From positions 28,654-92,653 of the forward strand of contig CAZJUR010000002.1 in the NCBI GenBank assembly GCA_964549525.1: 64,000 bases of DNA. The letters are read 5' to 3'. Position numbers and translations under genes: made by a program. Of the stretch, positions 32,261 through 41,662 are shown one piece after another (the first letter of the stretch is position 1; each line of letters starts with the position of its first letter). The notes under the pieces are model-generated. The model was not told the DNA's origin and did not search any database. It saw nothing but the letters and a program-made list of their open reading frames with translations. The DNA comes from CAZJUR01 sp964549525 (GTDB lineage: Bacteria; Patescibacteriota; Saccharimonadia; Saccharimonadales; Saccharimonadaceae).

Positions 32261-34054
32261 ATGTCACAAGAATCATTTCGATCACGTCGAGAACGATACC
32301 AACAACCAGAACTTCCACCAGACGATGTATCGCTCCCAGATGAACCACTCGAACCTTCTAGTGAGCCAGCGCGTCTCAGTACTCCTCCACCCCATCGGTC
32401 CAAAAAACGACTCGCACTGATTGTATTGATCGCAATCCTCCTGTTTGGAGCAGCTACAGTCGGTTATTTGATGGGAAAGAATAATCCTCCTGTCACTACA
32501 ACTAAACCAACAACTAGCTCACGTACGCAAAAAACTGATGCGCCGGATACCGTTACGGTAGGAGGTGATCCGATATTACGTAAGGTTATGAAACCAACCA
32601 CTGGAGAAGTGTGGTATAAAGAGCCAAAAAGTCTACCTTCACAAGGTTTTGTAGCAGCTGAGGAAGTAGAAAAAGTTGATTATTATGAAGTAGGAACACG
32701 TGGAAAAAATACTATCATACTCGGCGTTCTTCAGTGGCCACTCAATCAATCACCTGAATTATTTGAGCGTAGTACTGATGGTGCTGTGCGTCACATTGCG
32801 CGCCCCAGCTCACAAGCGAGTTATGATTCATCATATGACTATCAACCAGGCACATTTGTGTCGACAGTTAGCAAAGACACGACGACAAAATATGATTCTC
32901 TCAGTTATCCCAAAAGCCTCAAACTAGCGAGCGGCGAGGAGATAAAAGCCGATATTCCGATGTTAGGGCGACCTATGTCGGATGATATGTATAAAGACGT
33001 TAAAGTTATTCCTCTCAATACTTTTGGAGGAAGTAAACTTGTTCGCCTCGAACGACGCTACAGCGATACGCAACTTACAGCTATCCACTATGTCATGCAA
33101 ACACCACTTCGAACCGAAATAACACTTAATTATTTTCCTATCGATACCACTCTTCAAGGAGTGACATTTCAAAATGGAATTTCTAGCGATGATGGTGTCA
33201 ACACCATTGTACGCGGCTGCGGTGCTGGCGGCGGTGTCAGTAGAGCTGACAACGTATCATCTGATCAATTTGTTGAAACAGGCAAAACCGCAAGCGGTGC
33301 TCAGCTGTATACATTTAAAAACCCTCATGCCACCATCATCCAAAAAGCCTATGAAGAATATGTCGCGTATTATAAAGAAGACCTGTCACAAACCACGCTT
33401 TCAAAAGAAGAATTTATACAGCAACATGGCGTCTTAGCCTATAAAACAAAAGATGGTGAATGGCTCATTTTCACGAGAAATAGCTTATCTCCATCGTATG
33501 GATGCGCCAAACCGGTGGTGTACTTATACCCAACCGTCACGCAACGTGTTGCAGTCCAAGTCAGTGCAGATGTCAAAAAATCAGAACCAACCTATCCGAG
33601 TGGCGGGTGGGTAGTAACTGCACAGCCAAATGGAACTATTTCATATGATGGTAAAAATTACGACTCGCTCTTTTGGGAAGGTCCAGGAACTGGAACATAT
33701 CCAGCGATAACCAGTGGCATAGTTGTCAAACGCGAAAAGGCGCTTGAAACAATCAAGAAGCAGCTCAAACAACAAGGATTAACTCCGAAAGAACAAACCG
33801 ATTTTATCGACTTTTGGCAAGATAAAATTCCTCGTAAACCATTCGTTCGCCTGACTTGGCTTGTCACCGCGCAAATGGAACAGCTCGCACCGCTTCGTAT
33901 TACGCCCGAACCTGACTCTATGAAACGTATATTTCTCGATATGGCAGGCTTGGATCGGATGATAAAAATACCTGCTCAAAAACTGACAGGCTTTGAACGC
34001 AAAGGCTTCACCGTTGTTGAGTGGGGTGGCCTTACTTCCGAAAAGCTTTACTAA
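32261..34054 (+). CDS. Membrane-anchored surface protein of the CxKPVxYLYP family
   Basis: Basic, Pro-rich cytoplasmic N-terminus, one helix (about 51-69: LALIVLIAILLFGAATVGYLMG), a Thr/Ser/Pro linker, then a large external part. The C-terminal domain (from about 410) begins GCAKPVVYLYP and continues with LFWEGPGTG, GLTPKEQTDFIDFWQDKIPRKP, SMKRIFLDMAGLD and FERKGFTVVEWGG. I recall this combination from a family of uncharacterised Firmicutes/CPR surface proteins; function unknown. 597 aa. It ends exactly where the convergent minus-strand gene ends. Confidence 0.7.
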   Translation: MSQESFRSRRERYQQPELPPDDVSLPDEPLEPSSEPARLSTPPPHRSKKRLALIVLIAILLFGAATVGYLMGKNNPPVTTTKPTTSSRTQKTDAPDTVTVGGDPILRKVMKPTTGEVWYKEPKSLPSQGFVAAEEVEKVDYYEVGTRGKNTIILGVLQWPLNQSPELFERSTDGAVRHIARPSSQASYDSSYDYQPGTFVSTVSKDTTTKYDSLSYPKSLKLASGEEIKADIPMLGRPMSDDMYKDVKVIPLNTFGGSKLVRLERRYSDTQLTAIHYVMQTPLRTEITLNYFPIDTTLQGVTFQNGISSDDGVNTIVRGCGAGGGVSRADNVSSDQFVETGKTASGAQLYTFKNPHATIIQKAYEEYVAYYKEDLSQTTLSKEEFIQQHGVLAYKTKDGEWLIFTRNSLSPSYGCAKPVVYLYPTVTQRVAVQVSADVKKSEPTYPSGGWVVTAQPNGTISYDGKNYDSLFWEGPGTGTYPAITSGIVVKREKALETIKKQLKQQGLTPKEQTDFIDFWQDKIPRKPFVRLTWLVTAQMEQLAPLRITPEPDSMKRIFLDMAGLDRMIKIPAQKLTGFERKGFTVVEWGGLTSEKLY

Positions 34055-34738
34055 TTACGAACCCAAAATACTGACTGATCGTGCAACCACAATGGCGAGA
34101 GTAAAGATCGATACTAGCGCCTGTGCTCCCATCAGCGTTTTTGCCGTGTGGGTAATCGGACGAGTGTCAGCTGGTGCAAAATTAATGGCATTTGTCAGTG
34201 ACAGATACAGATAGTCAAGAAATTGCGGCTGCCAATGACTTGTCAGATGATGTAAGTTCTGCTGAGTAAAGAGAAAATCTTGGTCGTTTTTTGTCCATCG
34301 ACGACGTGTCAAACCCGGACTGTCAATTTCCCAGTACCATAACGCAAAAACAATAACATTTGTTATAAAAATAGCTAGTGCAGAGGCGAGCAACTCAAAT
34401 CCGCTACTGTTTTCATAACCTGTCAAAAACCAGTTATTTCCACTAGTGATCGGGGCAATCAATGCGTACAAAACCTGAATGAGCGATAAGATATTTTCTA
34501 AAGAAATGAGGGCCAGAAAAGTCAGGGCAGCAACATGACGTGTCTGGTCGATTTGTTTGCTCTGTGAAAGACTTCCGAGCGCCACGATACCGAGCATGAC
34601 AATTTCAGAAATGATCAGCAGTACCTGTAAATGTGATAAATGTTGATTGATGATAGACACCAAAACCTGCAGCACAATTGCTACCACGAGGGTTAATTGG
34701 GCATAGCTTACTTCAGTTTGAGATATTTTTCGTAGCAT
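34055..34738 (-). CDS. Multi-pass membrane protein, DUF1345-like
   Basis: About six membrane helices. The segment DYLYLSLTNAINFAPADTRPITHTAKTLMGAQALVSIFTLAIVVARSVSIL resembles the C-terminal DYLYxSxTxxxxxxxxDxxP half of DUF1345 and of two-helix potassium-channel-like proteins. The selectivity-filter signature TxGYGD is absent, so it is not a conventional K+ channel. Substrate unknown. Second gene of a two-gene minus-strand unit; its stop abuts the stop of the convergent gene without spacer. Confidence 0.6.
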   Translation of the reverse strand: MLRKISQTEVSYAQLTLVVAIVLQVLVSIINQHLSHLQVLLIISEIVMLGIVALGSLSQSKQIDQTRHVAALTFLALISLENILSLIQVLYALIAPITSGNNWFLTGYENSSGFELLASALAIFITNVIVFALWYWEIDSPGLTRRRWTKNDQDFLFTQQNLHHLTSHWQPQFLDYLYLSLTNAINFAPADTRPITHTAKTLMGAQALVSIFTLAIVVARSVSILGS

Positions 34739-34753
34739 AAAAATATGGTACGA

Positions 34754-34978
34754 TTATTTTTTATTCCCAAATTGATCAGCGATAGTATCAACCAAACCGT
34801 CCATTGAATCTGGTGTCAGCTCTTTAAGCTTTTCAGTAGCAGTGGTTGCAATGTCGCCGGTTGCTTCTTGGGTATTTTGCAGAGTTTCATTGACGTTATC
34901 TAACGGTGTATTTCCGAGCGTATCTGATATTTTCTGAGATGCATCGTCTGCTAGTTTTCCAAATAAATCTTGTAGCAT
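34754..34978 (-). CDS. Small amphipathic helical protein, 74 aa
   Basis: Acidic, helix-forming, with repeated D/E-T-A patterns (LGNTPLDNVNETLQNTQEATGDIATTATEKLKELTPDSMDGLVDTIADQFG). It recalls stress-related or apolipoprotein-like small proteins but no family can be named. A strong AAGGAGG before the ATG supports the start. It lies 15 bases upstream of the DUF1345-like gene on the same strand. Confidence 0.6.
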   Translation of the reverse strand: MLQDLFGKLADDASQKISDTLGNTPLDNVNETLQNTQEATGDIATTATEKLKELTPDSMDGLVDTIADQFGNKK

Positions 34979-35028
34979 AATTCCTCCTTGTTACGTTCAT
35001 TGTAACAGAGATGATATAATGTATCCAC

Positions 35029-36906
35029 ATGAATGCGCAAGATATTAGAAAAAAGTACCTCGATTTTTTTATAGCTAAAGGTCACACGGCCATCCCACGT
35101 GCTCATCTCGTACCTCAAAATGACCCGACGACGCTTTTTACGGGATCAGGCATGCAACCACTTCTACCTTACTTACTAGGCGAAAAGCATCCACACGGTA
35201 CACGATTAGTTGATAGTCAAACCTGTCTTCGTGCGCAAGATATCGATGATATTGGAGACAATCGACACACTACTTTTTTCGAGATGCTGGGCAACTGGAG
35301 TCTCGGAGATTATTTTAAAGAAGAGCAAATTCGGTGGTTTTTTGAGTTTTTAGTCGAAGAAGTCGGCCTAGACCCTCAGAAAATATATGTTAGCTGTTTT
35401 ATAGGCAGCCCAACACATACTATTCCCCGTGACGATGAGGCTGCTCGAATTTGGCAAACTGTATTTAAAGAAAAAGGAATCGAGGCAAAAATTGTCGAGA
35501 TTGGTGCGGCTGAAAATGGTGATAAAACGGGTATGCAAGGCGGCCGAATCTTTTTTTATGATGACAAAGAAAATTGGTGGAGTCGTGGCGGCGGCTTAGC
35601 GACCACACCTATAGGGGATCCCTGTGGCCCAGATTCAGAAGTGTTTTATGATTTCGGCGAAGATGCGCACGATGCTACATTTGGACAGCCTCATCCGGCG
35701 AGCGACTCGGGTCGTTTTATGGAAATTGGCAACCAAGTTTTTATGGAATATCAGCGCACCCAGTCAGGTTTCGAGCCACTCAAAGAAAAAAATGTTGATT
35801 TTGGCGGCGGTCTCGAGCGTATCTCGGCTGCAGCGCTGAATAGCCCTGACGTGTTTAAAATTAGTTTATTGTATCCTCTTATCCAAAAACTTGAAAAGCT
35901 CAGCGGCAAACCATATGAAGCTCATACCGAAGCTATGCGGGTAATTGCCGATCACTTACGTGCAGCCACTTTTCTGGCGGTCGACGGCGTGGTGCCGAGT
36001 AATAAAACGCAAGGCTATGTGATGCGACGTCTCGTGAGACGAGCGATGGTCAAAGCGCTGGAACTTGGTATTGAGCAAAATTTTCTTGAAGAAATAGTAC
36101 CTGCGATTGCCGATCTGTACCACGACGATTACCCAGAGGTAGCCGCTCAGCGGCCACAAGTGATTGCTACATTAGTCAAAGAAGAAAAAGTATTTCGCCA
36201 AACGCTCCGAAAAGGGTTGCACGAATTGACTAAATTAGCGCCAAAAAATAAGGGACAGTTCACCGGAAAAGATCTCTTTACGCTCTATGATACGTATGGT
36301 TATCCTGTCGAACTAAGTCAAGAAATGATCATTTTAACGCTTGAATCTGCTCAGCTATCACAAAATTGGCAAGCTGAATTTGACGAACACATGAAAATTC
36401 AACGACAGCGTTCACAAACAGCAAGTAAAGGCACATTTAAAGGCGGGCTGGCTGATACGTCGGAAGAAACAGTTAAGCTTCATACTGCGACACATCTTCT
36501 CTACAGAGCATTGAAAGACGTGCTCGGCGATCATGTGGTCCAGCGCGGCAGCAATATTACTGCCGAACGATTGCGCTTTGATTTCAGTCATGATCAAAAA
36601 GTGCCCCGAGAAACGCTCGACCAGATTGAGGATATTGTTAATCAGAAAATTACTGATGACTTATCTGTATCTTTCCAAGAAGAGAACACTAAAGATGCAC
36701 TAGCAGCCGGCGTCAGTGGTGCCTTTGGTGACAAATATGGTGAAACTGTCAAAGTATATCGCATTGGTGATTTTAGCCAAGAAATATGTGGCGGTCCGCA
36801 TGTGCACCGTACTGGTCAACTAGCAGAAAATGGTAAAAAATTTAAGATCACTAAAGAAGAAGCAAGTAGTGCAGGAGTTCGGCGAATTAAGGCAACTCTT
36901 GTGTAA
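35029..36906 (+). CDS. alaS: Alanyl-tRNA synthetase, short form
   Basis: Class II synthetase. Catalytic motif region LFTGSGMQPLLPYLLG, HTTFFEMLGNWSLGDYF, and DFGGGLERI (motif 3). The anticodon-independent recognition domain follows, then the editing domain with HTATHLL and CGGPHV zinc ligands. The protein ends at GVRRIKATLV, so the oligomerisation (C-Ala/DHHA1) portion of a usual 870-aa AlaS is missing, giving 625 aa. This short form is known from several CPR and organellar lineages. TATAAT lies 8 bases before ATG (leaderless pattern). Confidence 0.95.
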   Translation: MNAQDIRKKYLDFFIAKGHTAIPRAHLVPQNDPTTLFTGSGMQPLLPYLLGEKHPHGTRLVDSQTCLRAQDIDDIGDNRHTTFFEMLGNWSLGDYFKEEQIRWFFEFLVEEVGLDPQKIYVSCFIGSPTHTIPRDDEAARIWQTVFKEKGIEAKIVEIGAAENGDKTGMQGGRIFFYDDKENWWSRGGGLATTPIGDPCGPDSEVFYDFGEDAHDATFGQPHPASDSGRFMEIGNQVFMEYQRTQSGFEPLKEKNVDFGGGLERISAAALNSPDVFKISLLYPLIQKLEKLSGKPYEAHTEAMRVIADHLRAATFLAVDGVVPSNKTQGYVMRRLVRRAMVKALELGIEQNFLEEIVPAIADLYHDDYPEVAAQRPQVIATLVKEEKVFRQTLRKGLHELTKLAPKNKGQFTGKDLFTLYDTYGYPVELSQEMIILTLESAQLSQNWQAEFDEHMKIQRQRSQTASKGTFKGGLADTSEETVKLHTATHLLYRALKDVLGDHVVQRGSNITAERLRFDFSHDQKVPRETLDQIEDIVNQKITDDLSVSFQEENTKDALAAGVSGAFGDKYGETVKVYRIGDFSQEICGGPHVHRTGQLAENGKKFKITKEEASSAGVRRIKATLV

Positions 36907-36911
36907 TGTAG

Positions 36912-37892
36912 ATGAGTGAAATAATTCTTTTTTGTCAAATTACTGTGCTAGTCGTTATTGCCGCAATTTGCTCAGGACTTAATATTTCAATCATGTCGTT
37001 ACGTCTCGAAGATTTGCGACGTCAGAGTAAGCTGGGTAACAAACACGCAAAACGCGTTTTGCCTCTGCGTAAAAATAGCCACTTGACCCTTGCCAGCATC
37101 TTGCTCGTAAACGTGGCAGCAGTGTCAATAAGTTCAGTTTTACTAGAAAATTATGTAGGTGGGGTTATTGCGGTGACCGTGACCACGATTTTAATGGTTA
37201 TTTTCGGCGAAATTGTACCGCAAGTCTGGTTTGTTCGCTATGCCTTACGATTTTGTGCTTTTTTTAGTCCGCTGATGCGCTGCATGATCTTTCTAACTTA
37301 TCCGCTATCCAAACCGATTCAGATAGTGCTCGATAAAATGCTCGGGAAAGAAAAGCCATATTTACATAGCCGCGATGAATTAGGTTTGATTGTGAGCGAA
37401 CATCTCGGTGCATCAGCTAGCGAGCTTGATGAAGATGAAGTGGAGATTGTACAAGGTGCGCTTCAGTTGAGCGAAAAAAGAGTTCGCGATATCACCACGC
37501 CACTCAAACAAGTATTTTATTTATTGCCACACGAAAAAATTGATAGCAAAAAAATTGACGAAATAAAAAAACATAATAGGAGCCGAATCCCTATTCTTGA
37601 TCACAAACAGATGAATTGCTATGGCGTGCTTCTCATGAAAGACCTTGTAGATATTGATTTTGAAAGTAGATCATATAAACCATCCGATTTACCGCTGTAT
37701 CGGACGAAAACAGTAGGTAGTATGACGGCGCTTGATACAATGTTTCGTCATTTTATTTCTGCTCGATCGCATCTCATGCCGGTCACAGAAGACAATAAAA
37801 TTATTGGTATTGTCACGATCGAAGATTTGATCGAAGAAATTATTGGACATGAAATTGAAGACGAAGCCGATCGTCATCGAAAGCAACTATGA
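36912..37892 (+). CDS. CNNM/DUF21 membrane protein with CBS pair
   Basis: N-terminal CNNM (DUF21) domain with about four helices (SGLNISIMSLRLEDL, LTLASILLVNVAAVSISSVLL, LMVIFGEIVPQVW with the conserved GEIxPQ). Two CBS motifs follow (VRDITTPLKQVFYLLP, HNRSRIPILD, HLMPVTEDNKIIGIVTIEDLIEEIIG). Family members transport or sense Mg2+/Co2+. The C-terminal CorC_HlyC domain is absent or very short, as 326 aa implies. Its last bases overlap the next start (ATGA). Confidence 0.87.
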   Translation: MSEIILFCQITVLVVIAAICSGLNISIMSLRLEDLRRQSKLGNKHAKRVLPLRKNSHLTLASILLVNVAAVSISSVLLENYVGGVIAVTVTTILMVIFGEIVPQVWFVRYALRFCAFFSPLMRCMIFLTYPLSKPIQIVLDKMLGKEKPYLHSRDELGLIVSEHLGASASELDEDEVEIVQGALQLSEKRVRDITTPLKQVFYLLPHEKIDSKKIDEIKKHNRSRIPILDHKQMNCYGVLLMKDLVDIDFESRSYKPSDLPLYRTKTVGSMTALDTMFRHFISARSHLMPVTEDNKIIGIVTIEDLIEEIIGHEIEDEADRHRKQL

Positions 37893-38290
37893 ATGAACAT
37901 CGACATATTTATTTGGCAGGCAAAGTAGAAAATGACCTTTCTTCTGTCAGTACATTTGCTGACGAGCTGGAAAACAGAGGTCATACGATTACCTACAAAT
38001 GGTGGGAGCATGATTGCCCAAAACCATTTTTAGCTCCTGAAAATTACGCGCTTTCTCAAGCAGCTTCACTATCTATGGAAGCAGGAGTGAAAAAGAGCGA
38101 CACATTTATCTTGCTTGCACACTCAGCTATCTTGGGAGCTGCAATAGAATTCGGTATTGCGATGGGCTATAACGGTAGGCGTGATGTCTACGTCGTTCTG
38201 GATGACGAACGCTCATCAGTCTTTTATGCTCATCCAGCGGTCCAGATGATGGATACTATTGATGAGCTACGAAAAACAGATTGGTATTAA
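37889..38290 (+). CDS. Nucleoside 2-deoxyribosyltransferase-like protein
   Basis: Small Rossmann-like protein beginning HIYLAGKVEND and having a GAAIEFGIAMGYN segment. These match the substrate-binding N-terminus and catalytic Glu (xxE.G.A) of nucleoside 2-deoxyribosyltransferases and related NMP glycosidases. 133 aa is slightly short. It might salvage nucleosides; activity is inferred from motifs only. Translationally coupled to the CNNM gene by ATGA. Confidence 0.65.
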   Translation: MNEHRHIYLAGKVENDLSSVSTFADELENRGHTITYKWWEHDCPKPFLAPENYALSQAASLSMEAGVKKSDTFILLAHSAILGAAIEFGIAMGYNGRRDVYVVLDDERSSVFYAHPAVQMMDTIDELRKTDWY

Positions 38291-38333
38291 TTTTGCAACC
38301 ACAAGCATCTTTCCGGTATAATAATACGTTGAT

Positions 38334-39611
38334 ATGGTACTCAATAAACTGAAACAAACATTTTCTTCAGCATCATCTGAGGGTGAATTAACCGATCATA
38401 TTGTTGCACTCGATATTGGAACTGAATTTGCTAAAGCGTTGATTGCTAAAATCGATGGCGATACTATGAAAATTATTGGCGTAGGCCGGGCTCGGCAAGA
38501 TGTAAGTGATATGCATTCTGGCGCGATTGCCGATATCAGTGGAGTAGTACGGGCGTGCGAAGAAGCACTGGCAGAAGCAGAGGATCAGGCAGGCTTGCAG
38601 GCCAAGCGAGTTGTCATCGGTATTGCTGGCGAGCTGGTCAAAGGCACGACTAACACGATCCGATATAAACGCCCACAAGCCGATAAGCCGCTTGATATTG
38701 CCGAGATGGAATTTATCATTGAAAAAGTTCAAGAACGCGCTCAAGAAAAAGCCCAAAAAACGGTAGCCTGGGAGACCGGAAATGATGATGTTGAAGTGAA
38801 ATTAGTTAATTCTGCAATAGTCGGTATCACCATTGACGGCTACAAAATCACAAATCCGATTGGTTTTCAGGGTAAAGATGTGGCGATTCAAATTTATACA
38901 GCTTTTGCGCCAATGGTGCATATCGGTGCACTTGAACGAGTCGCTAGTGAACTAGATCTTGATTTGATTGCAGTCGCAGCTGAACCATTCGCTGTTGCAA
39001 GATCAGTACTTGGTACAGATGCGAGCAGTAATTTCACGGCTATTTTAGCAGATGTAGGCGGCGGCACAACCGATATTGCGGTCATTAATGATGGTGGCGT
39101 AGAAGGTACCAAAATGTTCGGTATTGGCGGTCGAAGCTTCACCCGCACCATCGCCAATGAACTCGAGCTCAGTTATGATGACGCGGAAAAACTCAAAGTA
39201 AATATAGATGATCCAAATATTAAAGAGTCAGTTCAAAAAGACGTTAATATGGCGCTAGATAAGACGCTGGATGTGTGGATTGGCGGTGTAGAACTTGCAT
39301 TGAGCGAGTTTGATTCAGTCGATCATCTTCCTCATAAAATCCTCTTATGCGGCGGGGGCGCTTCACTTCAAAAATTGGTAGATCGATTAGAAAATACTGA
39401 TTGGTATAAAGAATTACCATTCACAAAAAAGCCAGTCGTTCACCATATTCATCCAGAATCAGTCGCTGGAATATCCGACAAAACTGGCGTGGTAACGGAC
39501 CATACCTTTATTACAGCGATGGGGCTGCTGCGTGTCGGATATGATACTATGGTAGGTAGTACTGATGCTGACACTGTCAAAGATAAAATAAACCGAATTT
39601 TGCGTATATGA
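38334..39611 (+). CDS. ftsA: FtsA-like cell-division ATPase
   Basis: Actin-fold protein: phosphate-1 motif ALDIGTEFAKALI (about 24), an SHS2/1C-type insert (VVIGIAGELVKGTTNTIRYKRP), phosphate-2 motif ADVGGGTTDIAV, and adenosine motif LCGGGASLQKL. In FtsA this tethers FtsZ to the membrane. PilM of type IV pili is the close alternative, since no C-terminal amphipathic helix as clear as in E. coli is seen and the next gene encodes a bitopic protein. 425 aa. The stop overlaps the next ATG (ATGA). Confidence 0.85.
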   Translation: MVLNKLKQTFSSASSEGELTDHIVALDIGTEFAKALIAKIDGDTMKIIGVGRARQDVSDMHSGAIADISGVVRACEEALAEAEDQAGLQAKRVVIGIAGELVKGTTNTIRYKRPQADKPLDIAEMEFIIEKVQERAQEKAQKTVAWETGNDDVEVKLVNSAIVGITIDGYKITNPIGFQGKDVAIQIYTAFAPMVHIGALERVASELDLDLIAVAAEPFAVARSVLGTDASSNFTAILADVGGGTTDIAVINDGGVEGTKMFGIGGRSFTRTIANELELSYDDAEKLKVNIDDPNIKESVQKDVNMALDKTLDVWIGGVELALSEFDSVDHLPHKILLCGGGASLQKLVDRLENTDWYKELPFTKKPVVHHIHPESVAGISDKTGVVTDHTFITAMGLLRVGYDTMVGSTDADTVKDKINRILRI

Positions 39612-41224
39612 AAAAAGATACTATCTATATCGATACCGAAGACGATATTACGTCAATTATTGATAAAGTAAAAAAATCTGATGAAAAAATTGTCGCCCTA
39701 GTTCCTCCAAAACGACCCGGCGTGTTACAAAGCGCGGTTAACTTAAAACTTCTCCATAAGGCAGCCTCTCATCAAGACAAAAGAATTGTCCTGATTACCG
39801 CAAGTGCTGCTCTCGCTTCTTTAGCAGCTGGCGCAGCTATACCTGTAGCAAAAACCTTGCAATCTCGCCCAGAATTAGCATCATCCCCAGATGCACCTAA
39901 TGCAAGTGAAGAAGATGTCATTAACGGCGAAGAACTGCCTATCGGAGAGCTTCAAAAAACCGCTGCTGCGAGTGCACCTTCTACTAAAGAAGACGAGATT
40001 GTGCTCCCAGAAGATATGCCTATTGCACAAACTGCGAAAAAAACGGCTTTTGCGAAAAAAACCAAGAAATCAGCTGTCCCAAATTTTGACGTCTTTAGAA
40101 AGAAACTATTTCTCATTATCGCTGGTGGAATTCTGTTCCTTTGTTTTTTGGTATGGGCAATCTTTTTTGCACCGCATGCTACGGTCAACATTAAAGCCAA
40201 AACAACTGCGGAAAAAATCAATCAAGCAGTCACGCTCAAAAACGATATTCCTACCGGTGTAGATACCAAAAATATCCAGCCTATTACCCAGCAAGAAAAG
40301 AAATCGCAAACCACGACCTTTGCAGCGACTGGCAAAAAAGACGTTGGCGAGAAAGCAACAGGTACAGTTAAAGTGACACGTACCTCAATTTCCAGTAATA
40401 AAATTTCTATACCAGTCGGAACAGGATTTAGTAGTGGTAATTTCACCTTCACAACGACTGAACCAGCCGAATTAAAAGGAACGTCAATTGGGCCTGGTGG
40501 GCTGGTACAGGATTCTACTACCATTCGTGTTCAAGCTGCAGCAGTCGGCGAGGAGTATAATTTGTCAGCGCGTGAGTACGAACCCACCGTGAGTGGAGTC
40601 AGTGCGCAAGGGAGCCAGATGAGCGGAGGGAGTAAAAAGCAAATAACCGTTGTATCAGAACAAGATGTAGCGACTGCGAAAACAAAACTTGCTGAACAGG
40701 ATCAAAATAACATTAAACTCAGTCTCGCTAAAAAATTTACTAGTAGCGATGTCGTGATAATAAGCGATAGTTTCACGGTCTCACCCAGCGAACCAGCAGT
40801 TAATCCAGCCGTTAGTGCCGAAGCGACTACCGGTCAAGCTCAAATGACGCTTGAAACAACCTACAGCTTACTTGCTCTCAAGAAAAAAGACGTCAGTGCT
40901 CTTTTAGACGCAGCCCTAAAGAACAAGATAAAGCGCAACAGCTCTCAGCAGATATATGATAATGGCATAAAAAAGATTAAATTGACGCAATATAATGCTT
41001 CAGCGACGAGTGTACAGCTTTCTACGACTGGTTATACCGGCCCTAAAGTAGATAGTAAACAGCTTAAACCACAGTTGGTTGGTAAAAACTACGAAGAAAT
41101 TCGTCAGATTATTACTCGCATAGATGGCATAGATGATGTAGATACTACATTTAGTCCATTTTGGGTGTCGCGTGCACCAGGAGAAGATAAAATAGAGATC
41201 GTTTTCGACGTTTCAAAGCAGTAG
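39608..41224 (+). CDS. Bitopic 'baseplate J-like' protein coupled to ftsA
   Basis: The first ~90 residues form a cytoplasmic alpha/beta domain (IYIDTEDDITSIIDKVKKSDEKIVALVPPKRPGVLQSAVNLKLL), a sequence I associate with CPR/Saccharibacteria proteins. An acidic flexible linker follows, then a membrane helix (about 160-180, LFLIIAGGILFLCFLVWAIFF) and a large external beta-rich region annotated in relatives as baseplate J-like. 538 aa. Overlap with ftsA and its bitopic form suggest it links the FtsA ring to the wall (inference). A PilN/PilO-like role is the other option. Confidence 0.7.
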   Translation: MKKDTIYIDTEDDITSIIDKVKKSDEKIVALVPPKRPGVLQSAVNLKLLHKAASHQDKRIVLITASAALASLAAGAAIPVAKTLQSRPELASSPDAPNASEEDVINGEELPIGELQKTAAASAPSTKEDEIVLPEDMPIAQTAKKTAFAKKTKKSAVPNFDVFRKKLFLIIAGGILFLCFLVWAIFFAPHATVNIKAKTTAEKINQAVTLKNDIPTGVDTKNIQPITQQEKKSQTTTFAATGKKDVGEKATGTVKVTRTSISSNKISIPVGTGFSSGNFTFTTTEPAELKGTSIGPGGLVQDSTTIRVQAAAVGEEYNLSAREYEPTVSGVSAQGSQMSGGSKKQITVVSEQDVATAKTKLAEQDQNNIKLSLAKKFTSSDVVIISDSFTVSPSEPAVNPAVSAEATTGQAQMTLETTYSLLALKKKDVSALLDAALKNKIKRNSSQQIYDNGIKKIKLTQYNASATSVQLSTTGYTGPKVDSKQLKPQLVGKNYEEIRQIITRIDGIDDVDTTFSPFWVSRAPGEDKIEIVFDVSKQ

Positions 41225-41230
41225 CATTCT

Positions 41231-41662
41231 ATGGAAAATCATGTTAACCGCACGTCACTTATCGCACTCGATATAGGCGAGAAACGAATTGGCGTGGCTC
41301 ATGCCGATACCTCTGTTCGTCTCCCTGTACCATATGCCACAATTGATGTCGATGGGATGGAGTTTGATCGTCTTCGGGAAGTAATTACAGAATTTGAACC
41401 CCAAATTCTCATTATCGGACTGCCACGTAATCAAAATGGCTCAACCACGCCTCAGACAGAAAAAGTACGTGGTTTTGCACGTCATTTGGAGCAGTTTGGC
41501 ATAGAAATCGTGTTTCAAGATGAATCACTTACTTCAGTTCTTGCGCAAAAATATCTTGATTCGCTCAAAAAACCTTACACCAAAGCCGATATTGATTCAC
41601 ATGCTGCAGCAATAATTTTAGGTGACTACCTGGAGGCCAATTTTGGATCAACCAGTACATAA
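41231..41662 (+). CDS. ruvX: RuvX/YqgF family nuclease
   Basis: RNase H-fold protein for pre-16S rRNA 5'-end processing or Holliday junction resolution. ALDIGEKRIGVAHAD gives the first catalytic Asp, LIIGLPRNQNGSTTPQTEKVRGFA the middle, FQDESLTSV the Glu, and KADIDSHAAAIILGDYL the last Asp. 143 aa is standard. Its end overlaps mltG. Confidence 0.93.
   Translation: MENHVNRTSLIALDIGEKRIGVAHADTSVRLPVPYATIDVDGMEFDRLREVITEFEPQILIIGLPRNQNGSTTPQTEKVRGFARHLEQFGIEIVFQDESLTSVLAQKYLDSLKKPYTKADIDSHAAAIILGDYLEANFGSTST

Noticed and set aside
39608..41224. 'Baseplate J-like' similarity as evidence of a phage tail or contractile injection system
   Set aside because: No sheath, tube, spike or ATPase genes lie around it; the protein is bitopic and coupled to ftsA.
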